A stretch of 64,000 nt of DNA, from NCBI RefSeq assembly GCF_020099395.1, contig NZ_CP083590.1, forward strand, positions 496,001-560,000. Direction: 5' to 3'. Each line of letters begins with the position of its first letter. Position 1 is the first letter of the stretch. The position numbers and the translations under genes were made by a program. Shown piece by piece: positions 9,171-19,600 of the stretch. The stretch is from Streptomyces mobaraensis (GTDB lineage: Bacteria; Actinomycetota; Actinomycetes; Streptomycetales; Streptomycetaceae). Below the pieces are notes generated by a model. The model was not told the origin of the DNA. It made no database searches and saw only the letters and a program-made list of their open reading frames with translations.

Positions 9171-9199
9171 GTAACGTCACACTTTCTTGCGGCTATCCT
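9171..9199 (+). promoter_or_regulatory. Promoter giving a probably leaderless TetR mRNA
   Basis: TATCCT at 9194-9199 is a plausible -10 box with GTAACG at 9171-9176 as -35 (17-base spacing). Transcription would begin at or next to the ATG at 9206, and no ribosome-binding site is visible, so a leaderless transcript is likely. The -35 overlaps the half-operator, consistent with autorepression. Confidence 0.4.
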
Positions 9200-9205
9200 G
9201 GGCGC

Positions 9206-9973
9206 ATGCGTGACGAAAAGCAGGCGCCGGTCTGCCGCGTGTGCCGCGCCCCGCTGGCGCCGGCCGGGCGGGGCCGGCCGCCCGTGTACTGTTCGCGGGG
9301 CTGCCAGGCCCGGGCCTACCGGCGCCGGAAGGACCCTCCGCCGCCCGCGCCGGAGATCCCGCCGTCGGCCGTCCCGTCCGGGCGGCGGCGGCAGATCGCC
9401 GAGGCGGTGTGGCGGGTCGCCGCCGGGCGGGGGCTGCACGCGGCGAGCATGCGGGAGATCGCCGCCGAGGCCGGGGTGTCCCTGCGCGTCGTCCAGTACC
9501 ACTTCGACAGCAAGCACGAACTGCTCGTGGCCGCGCTGCGCATGCTGCACGAGGAGAGCGCGCGGCAGGCCGACGCCCGGGTGCGGGCCCTGCGCCGGCC
9601 GTCCGACCCGCGGGCGCTGCTGCGGGCCGTCCTCGACGAGTTCCTGCCGCTGGACGAATGGCGCCGCGTCGCCCTGCGCGTCCACGCCGCGTACTACGCG
9701 CGCAGCCTCACCGACCCGGCGCTCGCCGAGGTCTTCCTGCACGACGCCCAGCCCCTGGAGGACCTGGTCACCGCGCTCATCGCCCGGCTGCCCGCCGGCT
9801 CCGCCGGCCTGCCGCCGGCCGACCCGCGGCGCGAGGCCGACCTGCTGGTCTCCGGCGTCATCGGGCTGAGCATCGACGTGCTGCACGGGCGCCGGAGCCT
9901 GACCGACGTACGGCGCACGGTGGACCACCACCTGGAGCGGATCTTCGCGGCGGGGGCGGCGGGGGCGGGCTGA
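9206..9973 (+). CDS. TetR-family regulator with N-terminal four-cysteine zinc-cluster-like domain
   Basis: 255 residues in two parts. Residues 1-42 carry CRVCRAPL...VYCSRGCQARAYRRRK, a CxxC...CxxxC arrangement with a basic tail that is found as a stand-alone or N-terminal zinc-binding domain in actinomycetes. After a proline-rich linker, residues about 57-105 form a normal TetR helix-turn-helix (IAEAVWRVAAGRGLHAASM...EAGVSLRVVQYHFDSKHELL), followed by a helical ligand-binding domain. It should bind DNA as a dimer; the extra domain may sense metal/redox or add DNA contacts (inference). ATG 9206 is placed at a predicted transcription start. It is followed by an acyltransferase gene on the same strand after a 365-base gap. 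Confidence 0.88.
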   Translation: MRDEKQAPVCRVCRAPLAPAGRGRPPVYCSRGCQARAYRRRKDPPPPAPEIPPSAVPSGRRRQIAEAVWRVAAGRGLHAASMREIAAEAGVSLRVVQYHFDSKHELLVAALRMLHEESARQADARVRALRRPSDPRALLRAVLDEFLPLDEWRRVALRVHAAYYARSLTDPALAEVFLHDAQPLEDLVTALIARLPAGSAGLPPADPRREADLLVSGVIGLSIDVLHGRRSLTDVRRTVDHHLERIFAAGAAGAG

Positions 9974-10338
9974 CGCGGCGGACGGGGGCGGGCACGTCCC
10001 GTCCCGGCCGCCGGGACGCCCGCTCGGCCCCCGCCGCTCCGGCGCCGGCAACGACCGGACCTCCTCGTCGTGCCGCCCCCTGTGGCAGGCGAAGCTCTGC
10101 CGCCGCGCGGCCTCCCGCGCCCTCCCGCGCCTTCCCGAGCCGCCGGTTCACGGCGGTGCGCGGGCGTCGCCGGCCGAGGCCGACGGCCCGGCCGGCGAGG
10201 GCGCGCACACCACGGGCCCGCCGGCCCCCGGACCACCGCGGCCGACGGGTGGACGGAGGTGCCGCCGTGCCGTCTGCGGGGCGGCGGGAGGGGGAACACT
10301 TCCGGAGTACCTCCGCGTCCCCGGGAAGGGGGTGTCCC
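9974..10338. other. GC-rich intergenic stretch, no gene seen
   Basis: The 365 bases between the TetR gene and the acyltransferase contain no reading frame with coding character that I could support. The only clear signal is the purine-rich ribosome-binding site just before 10339. Confidence 0.5.
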
Positions 10339-11634
10339 GTGCCCGAGCCCCCCGTCCCCGAGGCCACGGCGGCCGCCGGCCCGCGTCCGGGGCGGGACGA
10401 TTTCTGGGCCCGGGCGTGGTCCGCCTACGAACGGCGGTACCCGGCCGATCCGCTGGTCATGGCCCAGGCGTTCCTCTGCGCCGGGCTGCCGCCATCCCGG
10501 GCGGAGCTGCGCGAGATGGTGCGCCTGGCCGCCCGCTTGATGCCCGCGCTGGCGCCCGCGGAGGCCGAGACGACGGCCGTCCTGGACCGGCACGTCTTCG
10601 AGACGGAGGCCGGACGGGGCTCGGGCGAGCGGGGGTTGCGCGCCGTGCTGGGACGGCTGGCGGTGGCACCGCTGCCGGACACGGGTGCGGACCTGTGGCT
10701 GGTGACGGGATACGCCCCGGGGGCGTTCGCGCTGGTGCCACGGGTCCGGCACGGTCTGCTGGACGGGGTGGGCGGCAGTGCGGTCACCGCCCTCATCGTC
10801 CGGGCCCTCGCCGGCTCCGGTCACAGCCCGCGGCCGGAGCCCGCTCCGCTCGCGGGGGCCGGCCGGCGGACGGCGAGCGGGTGGGGCGTGTGCCGGGCGG
10901 CACTCCTGCTGGCCGACGTCGCCGTCGGCGTCCCGCCGGCGGCACGGCTGGCGGTGGTCCGGGAGCGGGGTCCGGACGAACCGCTGCTGCACCACTGGGC
11001 GTTCCTCCGTACCGCGCTGCTGCGCCCGGTGATGTCCGCCTTCGGCGCCGGCCCCAACGACGTCGTCCTCGCCTGCCTGGCGGGCGCCTTGGGGGCACGG
11101 GACGGGGGCGGCCGGGTGCCGCGCACGGTGACGGCGCTGGTGCCGGTGACGCTGCGGGCGGACGCGCACGGGCCGGAGGACGGCAACCGGTTCGTCGGGG
11201 CGCGGGTGCGGCTGCCCGCCGGGGAGCCCGACCCCGTACGCCGGTTGTGCGCTGTGGCGGCGCGCATGCGCACGGTACGGCGGGTGGCGGCACGCCCGGA
11301 GACGGAGCGGCTGCTGCGCTGGTGTCCCGATGCCGTGGCGGCGTGGACGTTGCGACGCGGTCTCCGTCCGTGGGGGAGCTCCCTGCTCGCGACGCATGTG
11401 CCGGGGCCGCAGGGGAGGATCAGGCTGCCGGGCTGGCGGGTGGACCACGTGGTGCCGCTGACGTTCCTGCCCGCGGGCCACCCGCTGGCCGTCGCGGTCA
11501 TGGACTACGGCGGTGAGTTCTGTGTCGCCTTCACGGCGCGCGCGGGATACGGCGGGGTGGACGGCCTGCCGCGACGGCTCGCCGAGGCGGTGCGCGAGCT
11601 GTGCGCGGCGGCCGGGCCGGGCGATGGGCGGTGA
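10339..11634 (+). CDS. WS/DGAT-like acyltransferase next to the PKS
   Basis: About 431 residues. The N-terminal third is ordinary helical sequence; the catalytic motif is RHGLLDGVGGS, which keeps the second His, Asp and Gly of HHxxxDG but has Arg for the first His. The second His is the catalytic base in this superfamily, so activity is plausible. The C-terminal domain shows GNRFVGARVRLP (the N-x-F/V region of WS/DGAT enzymes) and LATHVPGPQGRIRLPGWRV. The family makes wax esters or triacylglycerol from acyl thioesters. GTG 10339 has AAGGGGG 7 bases upstream. It converges on the reductase-like SDR and lies 1.5 kb from the PKS, so a role in releasing the polyketide chain as an ester is a reasonable hypothesis. 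Confidence 0.82.
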   Translation: MPEPPVPEATAAAGPRPGRDDFWARAWSAYERRYPADPLVMAQAFLCAGLPPSRAELREMVRLAARLMPALAPAEAETTAVLDRHVFETEAGRGSGERGLRAVLGRLAVAPLPDTGADLWLVTGYAPGAFALVPRVRHGLLDGVGGSAVTALIVRALAGSGHSPRPEPAPLAGAGRRTASGWGVCRAALLLADVAVGVPPAARLAVVRERGPDEPLLHHWAFLRTALLRPVMSAFGAGPNDVVLACLAGALGARDGGGRVPRTVTALVPVTLRADAHGPEDGNRFVGARVRLPAGEPDPVRRLCAVAARMRTVRRVAARPETERLLRWCPDAVAAWTLRRGLRPWGSSLLATHVPGPQGRIRLPGWRVDHVVPLTFLPAGHPLAVAVMDYGGEFCVAFTARAGYGGVDGLPRRLAEAVRELCAAAGPGDGR

Positions 11635-11643
11635 CGCCGGCGC

Positions 11644-12753
11644 CTACGGCCGGGCGACCGCCAGGGCCCGTTCGAGGTAGGGGCCGTCGACGGGCCGGGG
11701 AGCCGGCAAGTCGCCGACGCACGCCGCCAGATGGGTGCGCTCATACGTGCGATGCTGACCGCCGTACCCCAGCAGGGGGCCGAACTCCCGTATGACGTGC
11801 GCCTCCAGCCTGGTGGGGTCGGCGATCCGCGGCGCGATGTCGAGGGACACGCCGGGGTGGACCGCTTCCAGCGCCCGGGCGATGGCACGCACCGGTGTGT
11901 TGTCCGGGTGGGTGACGTGCACGGTGAGCACACCGGGCCCGCGATGGGCGGTGACGGCGCGGACCATGGCCCGGACCGCCCAGTCGGCCTGGAGGAGGTT
12001 GAGCGATCCGTCCGGGGCCCCCTGGAGACGGAACCGCAGCGTTCCCGGGGGTGTTCCGCCCCGGAGGTGCGACGCGGCGGGGGTGCGCGCCGCACGTTGG
12101 TCCAGGGTCGCGCGCAGGGTCCGGGAGAGGACGGCGAAGGGATGCGGCGGCAGTCCCTCGGGGGCGGGACGGTCGTCGAGGAGGACGCTCGGCCGCAGGA
12201 CGGTGACGGTACGGCCGCGGGCGCGGGCCCAGTGCCGGACCATCCGCTCGGCGGTGAACTTGCTCTGCTCGTAGGCGTTGTGGAATCCGGCCGCGTCGCA
12301 CAGGTCCGTCTCCCGGACCGCTCCGTGGGTGCGGCGGCCGGCGACGTAGGCGGTGCTGACGTGGGCGAGGCGGGCCGCCGGTACGCGGTCGGCCAGTTCC
12401 AGGACGCGGCGGGTGCCGAGGACGTTGACGCGGTGGACGGGCAGGGGGTCCCCGTACAGGGCGGTCGCGGCGGCGCAGTGCCAGACGGCGGTGGGGGCGG
12501 CGGCGACCGCGGCGTCCGGGAGCGGCCCGGCGCCGGCGAGGTCGGCGGACAGACCGCGCAACCGGTCGTAAGCCCCGGGCCGGAGCGCGCCGTTGACGTC
12601 GAGCCAGGCGACGGCCGCGCGAACACGGTCGAGCAGCGCGTCCGGGGCGTCGCGGCCGAGGACGGTGACGGGGGTGTCGTCGTCCTGGCCCAGGAGGTGG
12701 TGGACGAGTCTGCTGCCGAGGAATCCCGTGGCGCCGGTGACGAGTACAGGCAT
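11644..12753 (-). CDS. Extended SDR, acyl-thioester-reductase (NAD_binding_4) type
   Basis: 369 residues. The N-terminal nucleotide-binding motif is VTGATGFLGS; the catalytic Tyr and Lys are in YEQSK, preceded by HVSTAYVAG with the Ser. The overall pattern (HCAAAT, NVLGTRRVLELA, NAYEQSKFTAERMV) fits the NAD_binding_4 / fatty-acyl-reductase and thioester-reductase branch of the extended SDRs rather than sugar epimerases, though that sub-assignment is my reading and could be wrong. Such enzymes reduce an acyl thioester to aldehyde or alcohol with NAD(P)H. The gene is divergent from the PKS (337 bases between starts) and ends 9 bases from the convergent acyltransferase stop. This context suggests it acts on the PKS product. 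Confidence 0.8.
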   Translation of the reverse strand: MPVLVTGATGFLGSRLVHHLLGQDDDTPVTVLGRDAPDALLDRVRAAVAWLDVNGALRPGAYDRLRGLSADLAGAGPLPDAAVAAAPTAVWHCAAATALYGDPLPVHRVNVLGTRRVLELADRVPAARLAHVSTAYVAGRRTHGAVRETDLCDAAGFHNAYEQSKFTAERMVRHWARARGRTVTVLRPSVLLDDRPAPEGLPPHPFAVLSRTLRATLDQRAARTPAASHLRGGTPPGTLRFRLQGAPDGSLNLLQADWAVRAMVRAVTAHRGPGVLTVHVTHPDNTPVRAIARALEAVHPGVSLDIAPRIADPTRLEAHVIREFGPLLGYGGQHRTYERTHLAACVGDLPAPRPVDGPYLERALAVARP

Positions 12754-13090
12754 GGGCGACGTCCCTCCGGCGGTCCGGGTGTTCCGGGGCCGGCGCGTCC
12801 GGTGGGTGAGGTCGCCACCGGGGAACGGCCGGCGAGGGGCCCACCGATGGATCCGACGGGCCCTCAGCGCCGCATTGACCTCCTCAAATGCCCATCAGGA
12901 AAGCCCTCTTGGCCGGAATTCACCTGGACGAGTGAATACCCATACCGGGCCGCTTAGCGCGTGTTTTCAGGCGAAGAAATGACATGAGCCCGCCGGCCGC
13001 CGGCCTCCCCGCTCACAGACGGCGTGTACACCGGCGGGCGGCCCGGCGGCGGTCGATCAGGGGCGATGAGGGGCGATGAGGGGAGGGGCC
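12754..13090. promoter_or_regulatory. Divergent promoter region between SDR and PKS
   Basis: This 337-base gap must hold both promoters. It is more AT-rich in its middle (about 12870-12990) than flanking DNA. An inverted repeat, ATTCAC at 12918-12923 and GTGAAT at 12932-12937 with an 8-base spacer, is the best operator candidate; no matching regulator can be assigned. The purine-rich stretch at 13079-13088 is the PKS ribosome-binding site. Confidence 0.5.
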
Positions 13091-16000
13091 GTGGACTTGG
13101 CAGCGGACGGACGAGGGGCTCCGGACGGGGCCGTCGCCATCATCGGGGTCTCCTGCCGGCTGCCGGGCGGCATCGGCGGCCTGCCGGAGCTGTGGACGGC
13201 CCTCGAAGAAGAGCGTGACATGATCACGACAGTACCGGCGGACCGGTTCGACACCGCCCGGTTCGTCGACATCAGCGGCCCCCGGACCGGCAAGAGCTAC
13301 ACGGCCGCCGGCGGATTCCTGGACGACATCGCGGGCTTCGACGCGGCCTACTTCGGCATCGCGCCCAAGGAAGCCGCCGCCATGGACCCCCAGCACCGGC
13401 TGCTCCTGGAACTGACCGCCGAGGCGCTGGACGACGCCGCCGTCGACCCGGCCCGGTTGGCCGGCACGGACACCGCCGTCTTCGTCGGCGTCTCCGACGG
13501 CTCGTACGCGCTCATGCCGGCGCCGCGCGAGATCACCCCCTACACCATGGTCGGCGGCGCGCTGTCCCTCGCCGCCAACCGCGTGTCCCACGCCTTCGAC
13601 CTGCGCGGCCCCAGCATGTCCGTCGACACCGCCTGCTCCTCGGCGCTGGTCGCCCTGGACCGCGCCTGCCGGGCCCTGCGGGACGGCTCCTGCCGCACGG
13701 CCCTGTGCGGCGGCGTCAACGTGTTGCTCAACCCGCAGCAGTTCCTGGGCTTCTCGCAGGCGTCCATGCTCTCCGCGCGCGGCAGGTGCGCGGCCTTCTC
13801 GGCCGACGCCGACGGTTTCGTCCGCGCCGAGGGCGGCGTCATGGTGCTCCTCAAGCCCCTGGCGGACGCCCGTGCCGACGGCGACCGGGTCCACGGGGTG
13901 ATCCTCGGCACCGGCACCAACTGCGACGGCCGCACCCCGGGCGTGTTCCTGCCCAGCGCCGAAGCACAGGAGGACCTGCTGCGCCGCGTCTGCGCCGAGA
14001 CGGGCGTGGACCCCGACGAACTCGTCTACTTCGAGGCCCACGGCACCGGCACGCCGGTCGGCGACCCCATCGAGGCGACCGCCATCGGACGGGCCCTGGG
14101 CATGCGCCGGATCACCGGGGACCTGCCCGTCGGATCGGTGAAGGCCAACCTCGGCCACCTGGAGCCCGCCGCGGGAATGGCCGGGCTCTGCAAGGCCCTG
14201 CTGGTGCTGCGCCACCGCGCGGTGCCCGCCGCCCCGCACGCCGAACCGCTCAACCCCGCCATCGACTTCACGGGCCTGGGGCTGCGCCCGGTCACCGCGC
14301 GCGTCCCGGTGGCCGCGTCCGGGCGCGCGGTCGTGGGCGTCAACTCCTTCGGGTTCGGCGGGGCCAACGCGCACCTCCTCGTCGCCGCGCCCGACCCCGC
14401 GCCGGAGCCGGACCCGCCGTCCCCGGGCCGCCCGCTGCCGGTGCTGGTCTCCGCCCGCTCCGCCCGGGCGCTCGGCCGGGCGGCCACGCGGCTCGCGGAC
14501 CGCCTCGACACCTGCGCGGAGCGGGAGTTCCCCGATGTCGCGGGCACCCTCTGGCGGCGCGGCCGGCACGAGCATCGCGCGGTCGTCCTGGCCGCCGGCG
14601 CGCGCGAGGCCGCGCGCGGGCTGCGCGCGCTGGCGGCGGACGGGCCCGCGCCGGACGGCCCGGGGGGAGCCGTCGGGAGGGCCGCCGGGGGCCGGGTGGC
14701 GTTCGTGTACGCGGGCAACGGCTCCCAGTGGCCCGGCATGGGCAGCGGTCCGTACGCCCGCGAGGCGGCCTTCCGGGACGCGGTGGACGAGTTGGACGCC
14801 CACCTGGCGCCGTGCCTGGGCTGGTCCGTCGCCGAGGTCCTGACCCGGCCGCCCGATTCCTGGCGCCTGGAGGCCACGGAATACGCCCAGCCGCTCCTGC
14901 TCGCCGTCCAATCGGGGATCACCGCCGTCCTGCGCGCGCACGGGATCACGCCCTCCGCCGTCCCCGGGCACAGCGTCGGCGAGGTGGCCGCCGCACACGC
15001 GGCCGGCGTCCTCGACACCGAGCGGGCCGCACGGGTCATCGCCGAACGCTCCGCCGTCCAGGCCCCGACGCGCGGCCGCGGCCGCATGGCCGCCGTCGGG
15101 CTGTCCGCCGAGGAGGCGGCGGACGTCCTCGCCCGGTACGGGGACACCGTGGTGCTCGCCGGGATCAACAGCCCGCGGGACGTCACCGTCGCCGGCCCCG
15201 CCGACGGCCTGGCCGCCCTCGGCGAACACCTGCGCGCCCGGGGGGTGTTCTTCCAGGAGCTGGACCTCGACCACGCCTTCCACAGTCCCGCCATGGACGA
15301 CTGCGAGGCGCCGCTGGCCCGCGCGCTCGCCGGGCTCGCCCCCTCCCCCGCCGCCGTCCCCTTCTACTCCACCGTGACCGGCACGCAACTGCGCGGCACG
15401 GAACTGGACGCCCACTACTGGTGGCACAACATCCGCCGGCCCGTGCGCTTCGCCGACGCGGCGGCACTCGCCCGCGAGGACGGCGCCGACGTCTTCCTGG
15501 AGCTCGGCCCCCACCCCGTGCTGGGCGGCTACCTGCGCAGAAGCACCGGAGGGGACCGCCGGGCCCCCGCGGTGGTGCTGCCCACCCTGCGCCGCGACGA
15601 GGACGGGCCGCGGGCCCTGTCCACGGCCGTGGCCGCGCTGATCGCCGCCGGCGCCGGCGCCGCGGGCCCCGCCTTCCGGCCCGGACGGGTCGTGGACCTG
15701 CCGGCCTACCCCTGGGAGCACCGGCGCCACTGGACGGGCGGCCCGCGGGCGTGGCTGCGCACCAGCGGCGACGGGACACTGGACCACCCCCTGCTCGGCG
15801 AGCGCATGCCGGCCCCGCACCCGCAGTGGCACGGACCCGTCGAGCCGGTGCTGGTGCCCTGGCTGCGCGATCACCGCCTCCAGGGGGCCGTCCTGATGCC
15901 CGCCACCGGGTACGTCGAGATGGCCCTGGCGGCCGGCCGCCGCACCCTGGACGACGGGCCCCTCGAAGCCGGACACCTCCTCATCCGCGGCGGGCTCGTG

Positions 16001-16655
16001 GTGCCCTGGGACGACCCCGGCGAGGTCGGCCTCCAGACGTCGCTGCGCCCGGACGACGGCACGGTGACCATCGCGAGCACCGCACGGCCCGGCGACCCGC
16101 CGCGCGTCCACGCCACCGCCCGGGTCCGCGTCCTGACCGCTCCCCGCCCGGCCCCGGTGGACCCGGCCGCGGTCCGCGCGCGCTGCCCGGAGCACGTCGC
16201 CACGGACGACTACTACCGGGACCGGGCCGCGACCGGACTGGAGTACGGGCCCGCCTTCCAGGTGCTCACCGGGCTGAGCACCGGCCCCGCCGAAGTGCTG
16301 GCCGCCTACCGGCACGAGGCGCCCGGCGCGCCGTTCGTCGTCCACCCGGCCGTGCTCGACGGCGCGTTGCAGGCGGGTGTGCAGTTGCTCGCCGACCGGC
16401 TCGACGCCGGGCAGGTGTTCCTGCCCGCCTCCATCGCGGCGGTCCGGGTGTGGGACACCCCGTCCGCCACCGGGTTCGTGTGGGTGCGGGAGCATTGCCG
16501 CACCGAAGAGGAGGTCCGGTGGGACCTCACCCTCACCGATCCGGACGGCAACGTCACGGTCCGCGCGGAAGGCTGCCGGCTGCGCCGGACGGCCGCCACC
16601 GGCGGCACCCCGGTCACCGTCCACCACACCGTCGTGCGCGCGGCCCCCCCGGCCC
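13091..16655 (+). CDS. Iterative-type reducing PKS, first part: KS-AT-DH (frame breaks at 3' end)
   Basis: Type I polyketide synthase. KS (about 13127-14390) has VDTACSS with the active Cys, EAHGTGTP and NLGHLEPAAG. AT (about 14690-15560) has GHSVGE and HAFH, the pattern for malonyl-CoA rather than methylmalonyl-CoA. DH (about 15780-16560) has HxxxGxxxxP as HRLQGAVLMP and a second acid in HPAVLDGALQAG, so it looks active. GTG 13091 has a strong AG-rich ribosome-binding site just upstream; ATG 13076 is the alternative. Clean PKS sequence stops near 16650, where a run of seven C occurs; as written this frame continues as meaningless Pro/Arg-rich sequence to 17788. Removing one C joins it to the next entry, giving about 2,489 residues in one module. 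Confidence 0.9.
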
Positions 16656-16660
16656 GGAGA
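16641..16660 (+). other. Frame break within the PKS gene (C7 run)
   Basis: Codons run in one frame up to about 16640 and in the frame one base later from about 16660. Seven consecutive C residues at 16644-16650 lie exactly at the switch. Reading six C instead gives a continuous linker (VRAAPRPGEPRTASPLPAP) between DH and the next domain. Sequencing error, a real indel or programmed slippage are all possible. Confidence 0.85.
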
Positions 16661-19600
16661 GCCCCGCACCGCCTCGCCCCTGCCCGCGCCGCGGCGGATC
16701 CTCGACGGCCTCCGCCCGCCGGAACCACCGCTCCGCCCCGACCGCGAACGCCGTGCCCGGGACGCCATGGACGCGTTCGCCGCCCGGCACCACGCCAACG
16801 CCCTCGCCCGCCTCCTGCCCGACGCCCGGGCGCCGTTCGCCGTGGCCGACCTGCTCGGCCCCGACGCGCCGAACGGACACCGGGCCTGGGCCCTGCGCGT
16901 CCTCGGCCTGGCACACCGGCACGGCACCGCCGAGGCCCTCGGCGACGGCCGCCACCGGCTGACCGCCGAGGCCCACGACACCGCCGAGGCCGCCCACCGC
17001 TGCCTGGCCGCCGACCCGGCCTTCGGCACCGCCCTCGCCCTGGCCGCCACGGCGGACCGGTACTGGACGGCCACCCCGGACGCCCCGCCCGCGGACCTGG
17101 TGGCCACCGCCGACCAGGTGCGCGGGGCGCTGCCCGCGGACCGCCGCCGGTACCGGCTGCTCCGCGCCCTGTTCGCCCGGATCGTCGAACTCTGGCCGCC
17201 CGACCGGCCGTTGCGCGTCCTCGACACCGGCGACGGGACGACCGCCCTCGCGCTGCTCCCGGTCCTGCCGCCCGACCGCGTCCGCTACCACCTCACCGGC
17301 GTGCCGCCGGCCGCCCGCGCCGCGCTGCCCGCCCGGCTGGCGGCCCTGGGCCACGACGGCCTCGTCGAGCTCGTCGAGCTCGTCGAGACGGCGGACCCGC
17401 CGGCCGGCGCTCCCGCCCACGCGTACGACGTCGTCGTCGACGACCGGCCGGGCGACCACCCCGCCCCGGACGCCGTCCTCCGCCAGGCGGCCGCCCTCCT
17501 GGCGCCCGGCGGGCACCTGGTCACCTCCCTCGCGCACGACACCGGGCTGCGCGACCTCCTGTACGGGCCGGGCGACGGCCCCGGCCCCGTGCTCCGCCCG
17601 CCCCCGGACGGCGACGCCTGGCCGGAGGCGCTGCGGCGCGCCGGGTTCACCGGTGTCGCCCGCACCGGCACCGACGGGTACACGGTCCTGCTGGGCGCCG
17701 CGCCCCACGCCGAGCCCCTGACCGAGCCCCTGCCGTGGCGGCCGCCCGCCGCGCCCCCGGAAGGGGCGTTCCTCCTCCTGGCCGATGACCGGAGGGAGGA
17801 CACGCTGAGGGACGCCCTCGCCGCGGCCCTCACCCACCCGGGCGCACCCCCGGTGCCCACCGGCCGCGTGGCCACCACGCCGCGGGAGTGGACCGGCCTG
17901 CTCGACGCAGGGGCGTCGGACGTCGTCCTGCTCCTCGGCCGCACGGCCGGCACCGGTCCGGGCGCCCCGGCCGCCCACGCCGCCCGGACGATCGCCGCGC
18001 TCGGCGCCCTGGCCGCCGCCTGCGGTCACCGGACCGCCGGCCGGGAGCCCCGGCTGTGGCTGGTCACCCACCCGCACGACGCGCTCCCGGGCCCCGGGCG
18101 GGACGCCGACCCGGCCGCCGCCGCCCTCTGGGGCGCCGCCCGTACCCTCGCCAACGAGCACCCGGGCCTGCACACCCGCCGGATCGCCCTGGCCCGCACC
18201 GGCGACCCGGCCGCCGACGCCGGGCGCCTGGCCCGCGAACTCCTCGCGCCCGACGGGGAGGACGAGGTCGTGCTCACCGCCGGGGGCCGGTTCGTGCCCA
18301 GGGAACGGCCGGGTACGGCCGCCGTGCGGGTGCGGCCGGACGGCGCCGCGTTCCGCCTGCGGGTGCGCGACCCCGGGCTGAACTACCGGCTGTCCTGGGC
18401 GGAGACGGAACCCGTGCGGCCCGGCCCCGGGGAAGTGGCGGTGGCCGTGCGCGCCGTCGGGCTGAACTACCGGGACGTCATGCAGACCACGGGACTGCTC
18501 CCGGGCGAGTTCACCGAGGGCACGCCCTCCGAACGCGGCCCGGGCGTCGAGTGCGCCGGCACCGTCACCGCCTGCGGCCCCGGCGTGACCGGCTTCCGGC
18601 CGGGTGACCGGGTCGTCGGCATCGCGCCCTCCTGCCTGGGGACGCACACGGTCACGCCGGTCCACTGGCTCATGCGCCTGCCCGACGGCCTCACCTTCGC
18701 CGAGGGCGCCACCGGGACGATCGCCTTCGTCACCGTCCACTACGGGCTGGGCCACCTGGCCCGGCTGCGCCCGGGCGAGACGCTGCTGGTCCACGGCGCC
18801 GCCGGAGGGGTCGGGCTGGCCGCCCTGCGCTACGCCTCGCGTGTGGGGGCGCGCCCCATCGCCACCGCCGGCAGCGGAGTCAAACGTTCCGTCCTGCGCT
18901 CCCTGGGGGTCGAGGACGTCCTGGACTCCCGCGCCCTCGACTTCGCCGACCGGGTCCGCGCTCTCACCGACGGCCGGGGCGTCGATGTGGTCCTCAACTC
19001 CCTCGCGGGCGAGGCCATGGTCCGCGGCCTCGAACTCCTGCGCCCCGGCGGCCGGTTCGTGGAACTGGGAAAGCGCGACATCCACGAGAACAAGCCCCTG
19101 CCCCTGCGCCCCTTCCAGAACAACACCGCCTTCTTCGCCGTCGACATCTCCGCGCTCCTCCCCGACCGGGACTTCTGCGCGCGGCTGATCGACGAGGCGC
19201 TGAGCGCGGAACTGGGCGACGGCGAGTACCACGGCCTGCCGCACAGCGTCTTCCCCGCCGCCCGGGTCCACGAGGCGTTCCGCCTCCTCCAGCACTCCCG
19301 GCACATCGGGAAGGTCATCGTCACCTTCGACCCCGAGGACGAGCCCGTCCCCGCCGAGCCGGCCGCGGCCCCGCCCCGGCCCGACCCGGCCGGCACCTAC
19401 CTCGTCACCGGCGGGACCGGCGGCTTCGGCGCCGCCACGGCGGTCTGGCTCGCGGAGCGCGGCGCCCGGCACATCGCCCTGGTGAGCCGGCGCGGGGCGG
19501 CGGCCCCGGAGGCGGCGGCCGTGCTGGCCGCGCTGGCGGCCCGCGGCGTCCGGGCCACCGCCCACGCCGCCGACGTCACCTCCGTGAAGGCCATGCGGAA

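Noticed and set aside
13013..17227. A minus-strand open frame of about 1,400 codons opposite the PKS
   Set aside because: It mirrors the plus-strand codon periodicity of a high-GC gene, has no recognisable domain, and opposes clear KS, AT and DH motifs.
16655..17788. Continuation of the first PKS frame past the C7 run as a real C-terminal domain
   Set aside because: The translation becomes almost only Pro, Arg, Ala and Gly, while the neighbouring frame carries pseudo-MT sequence.
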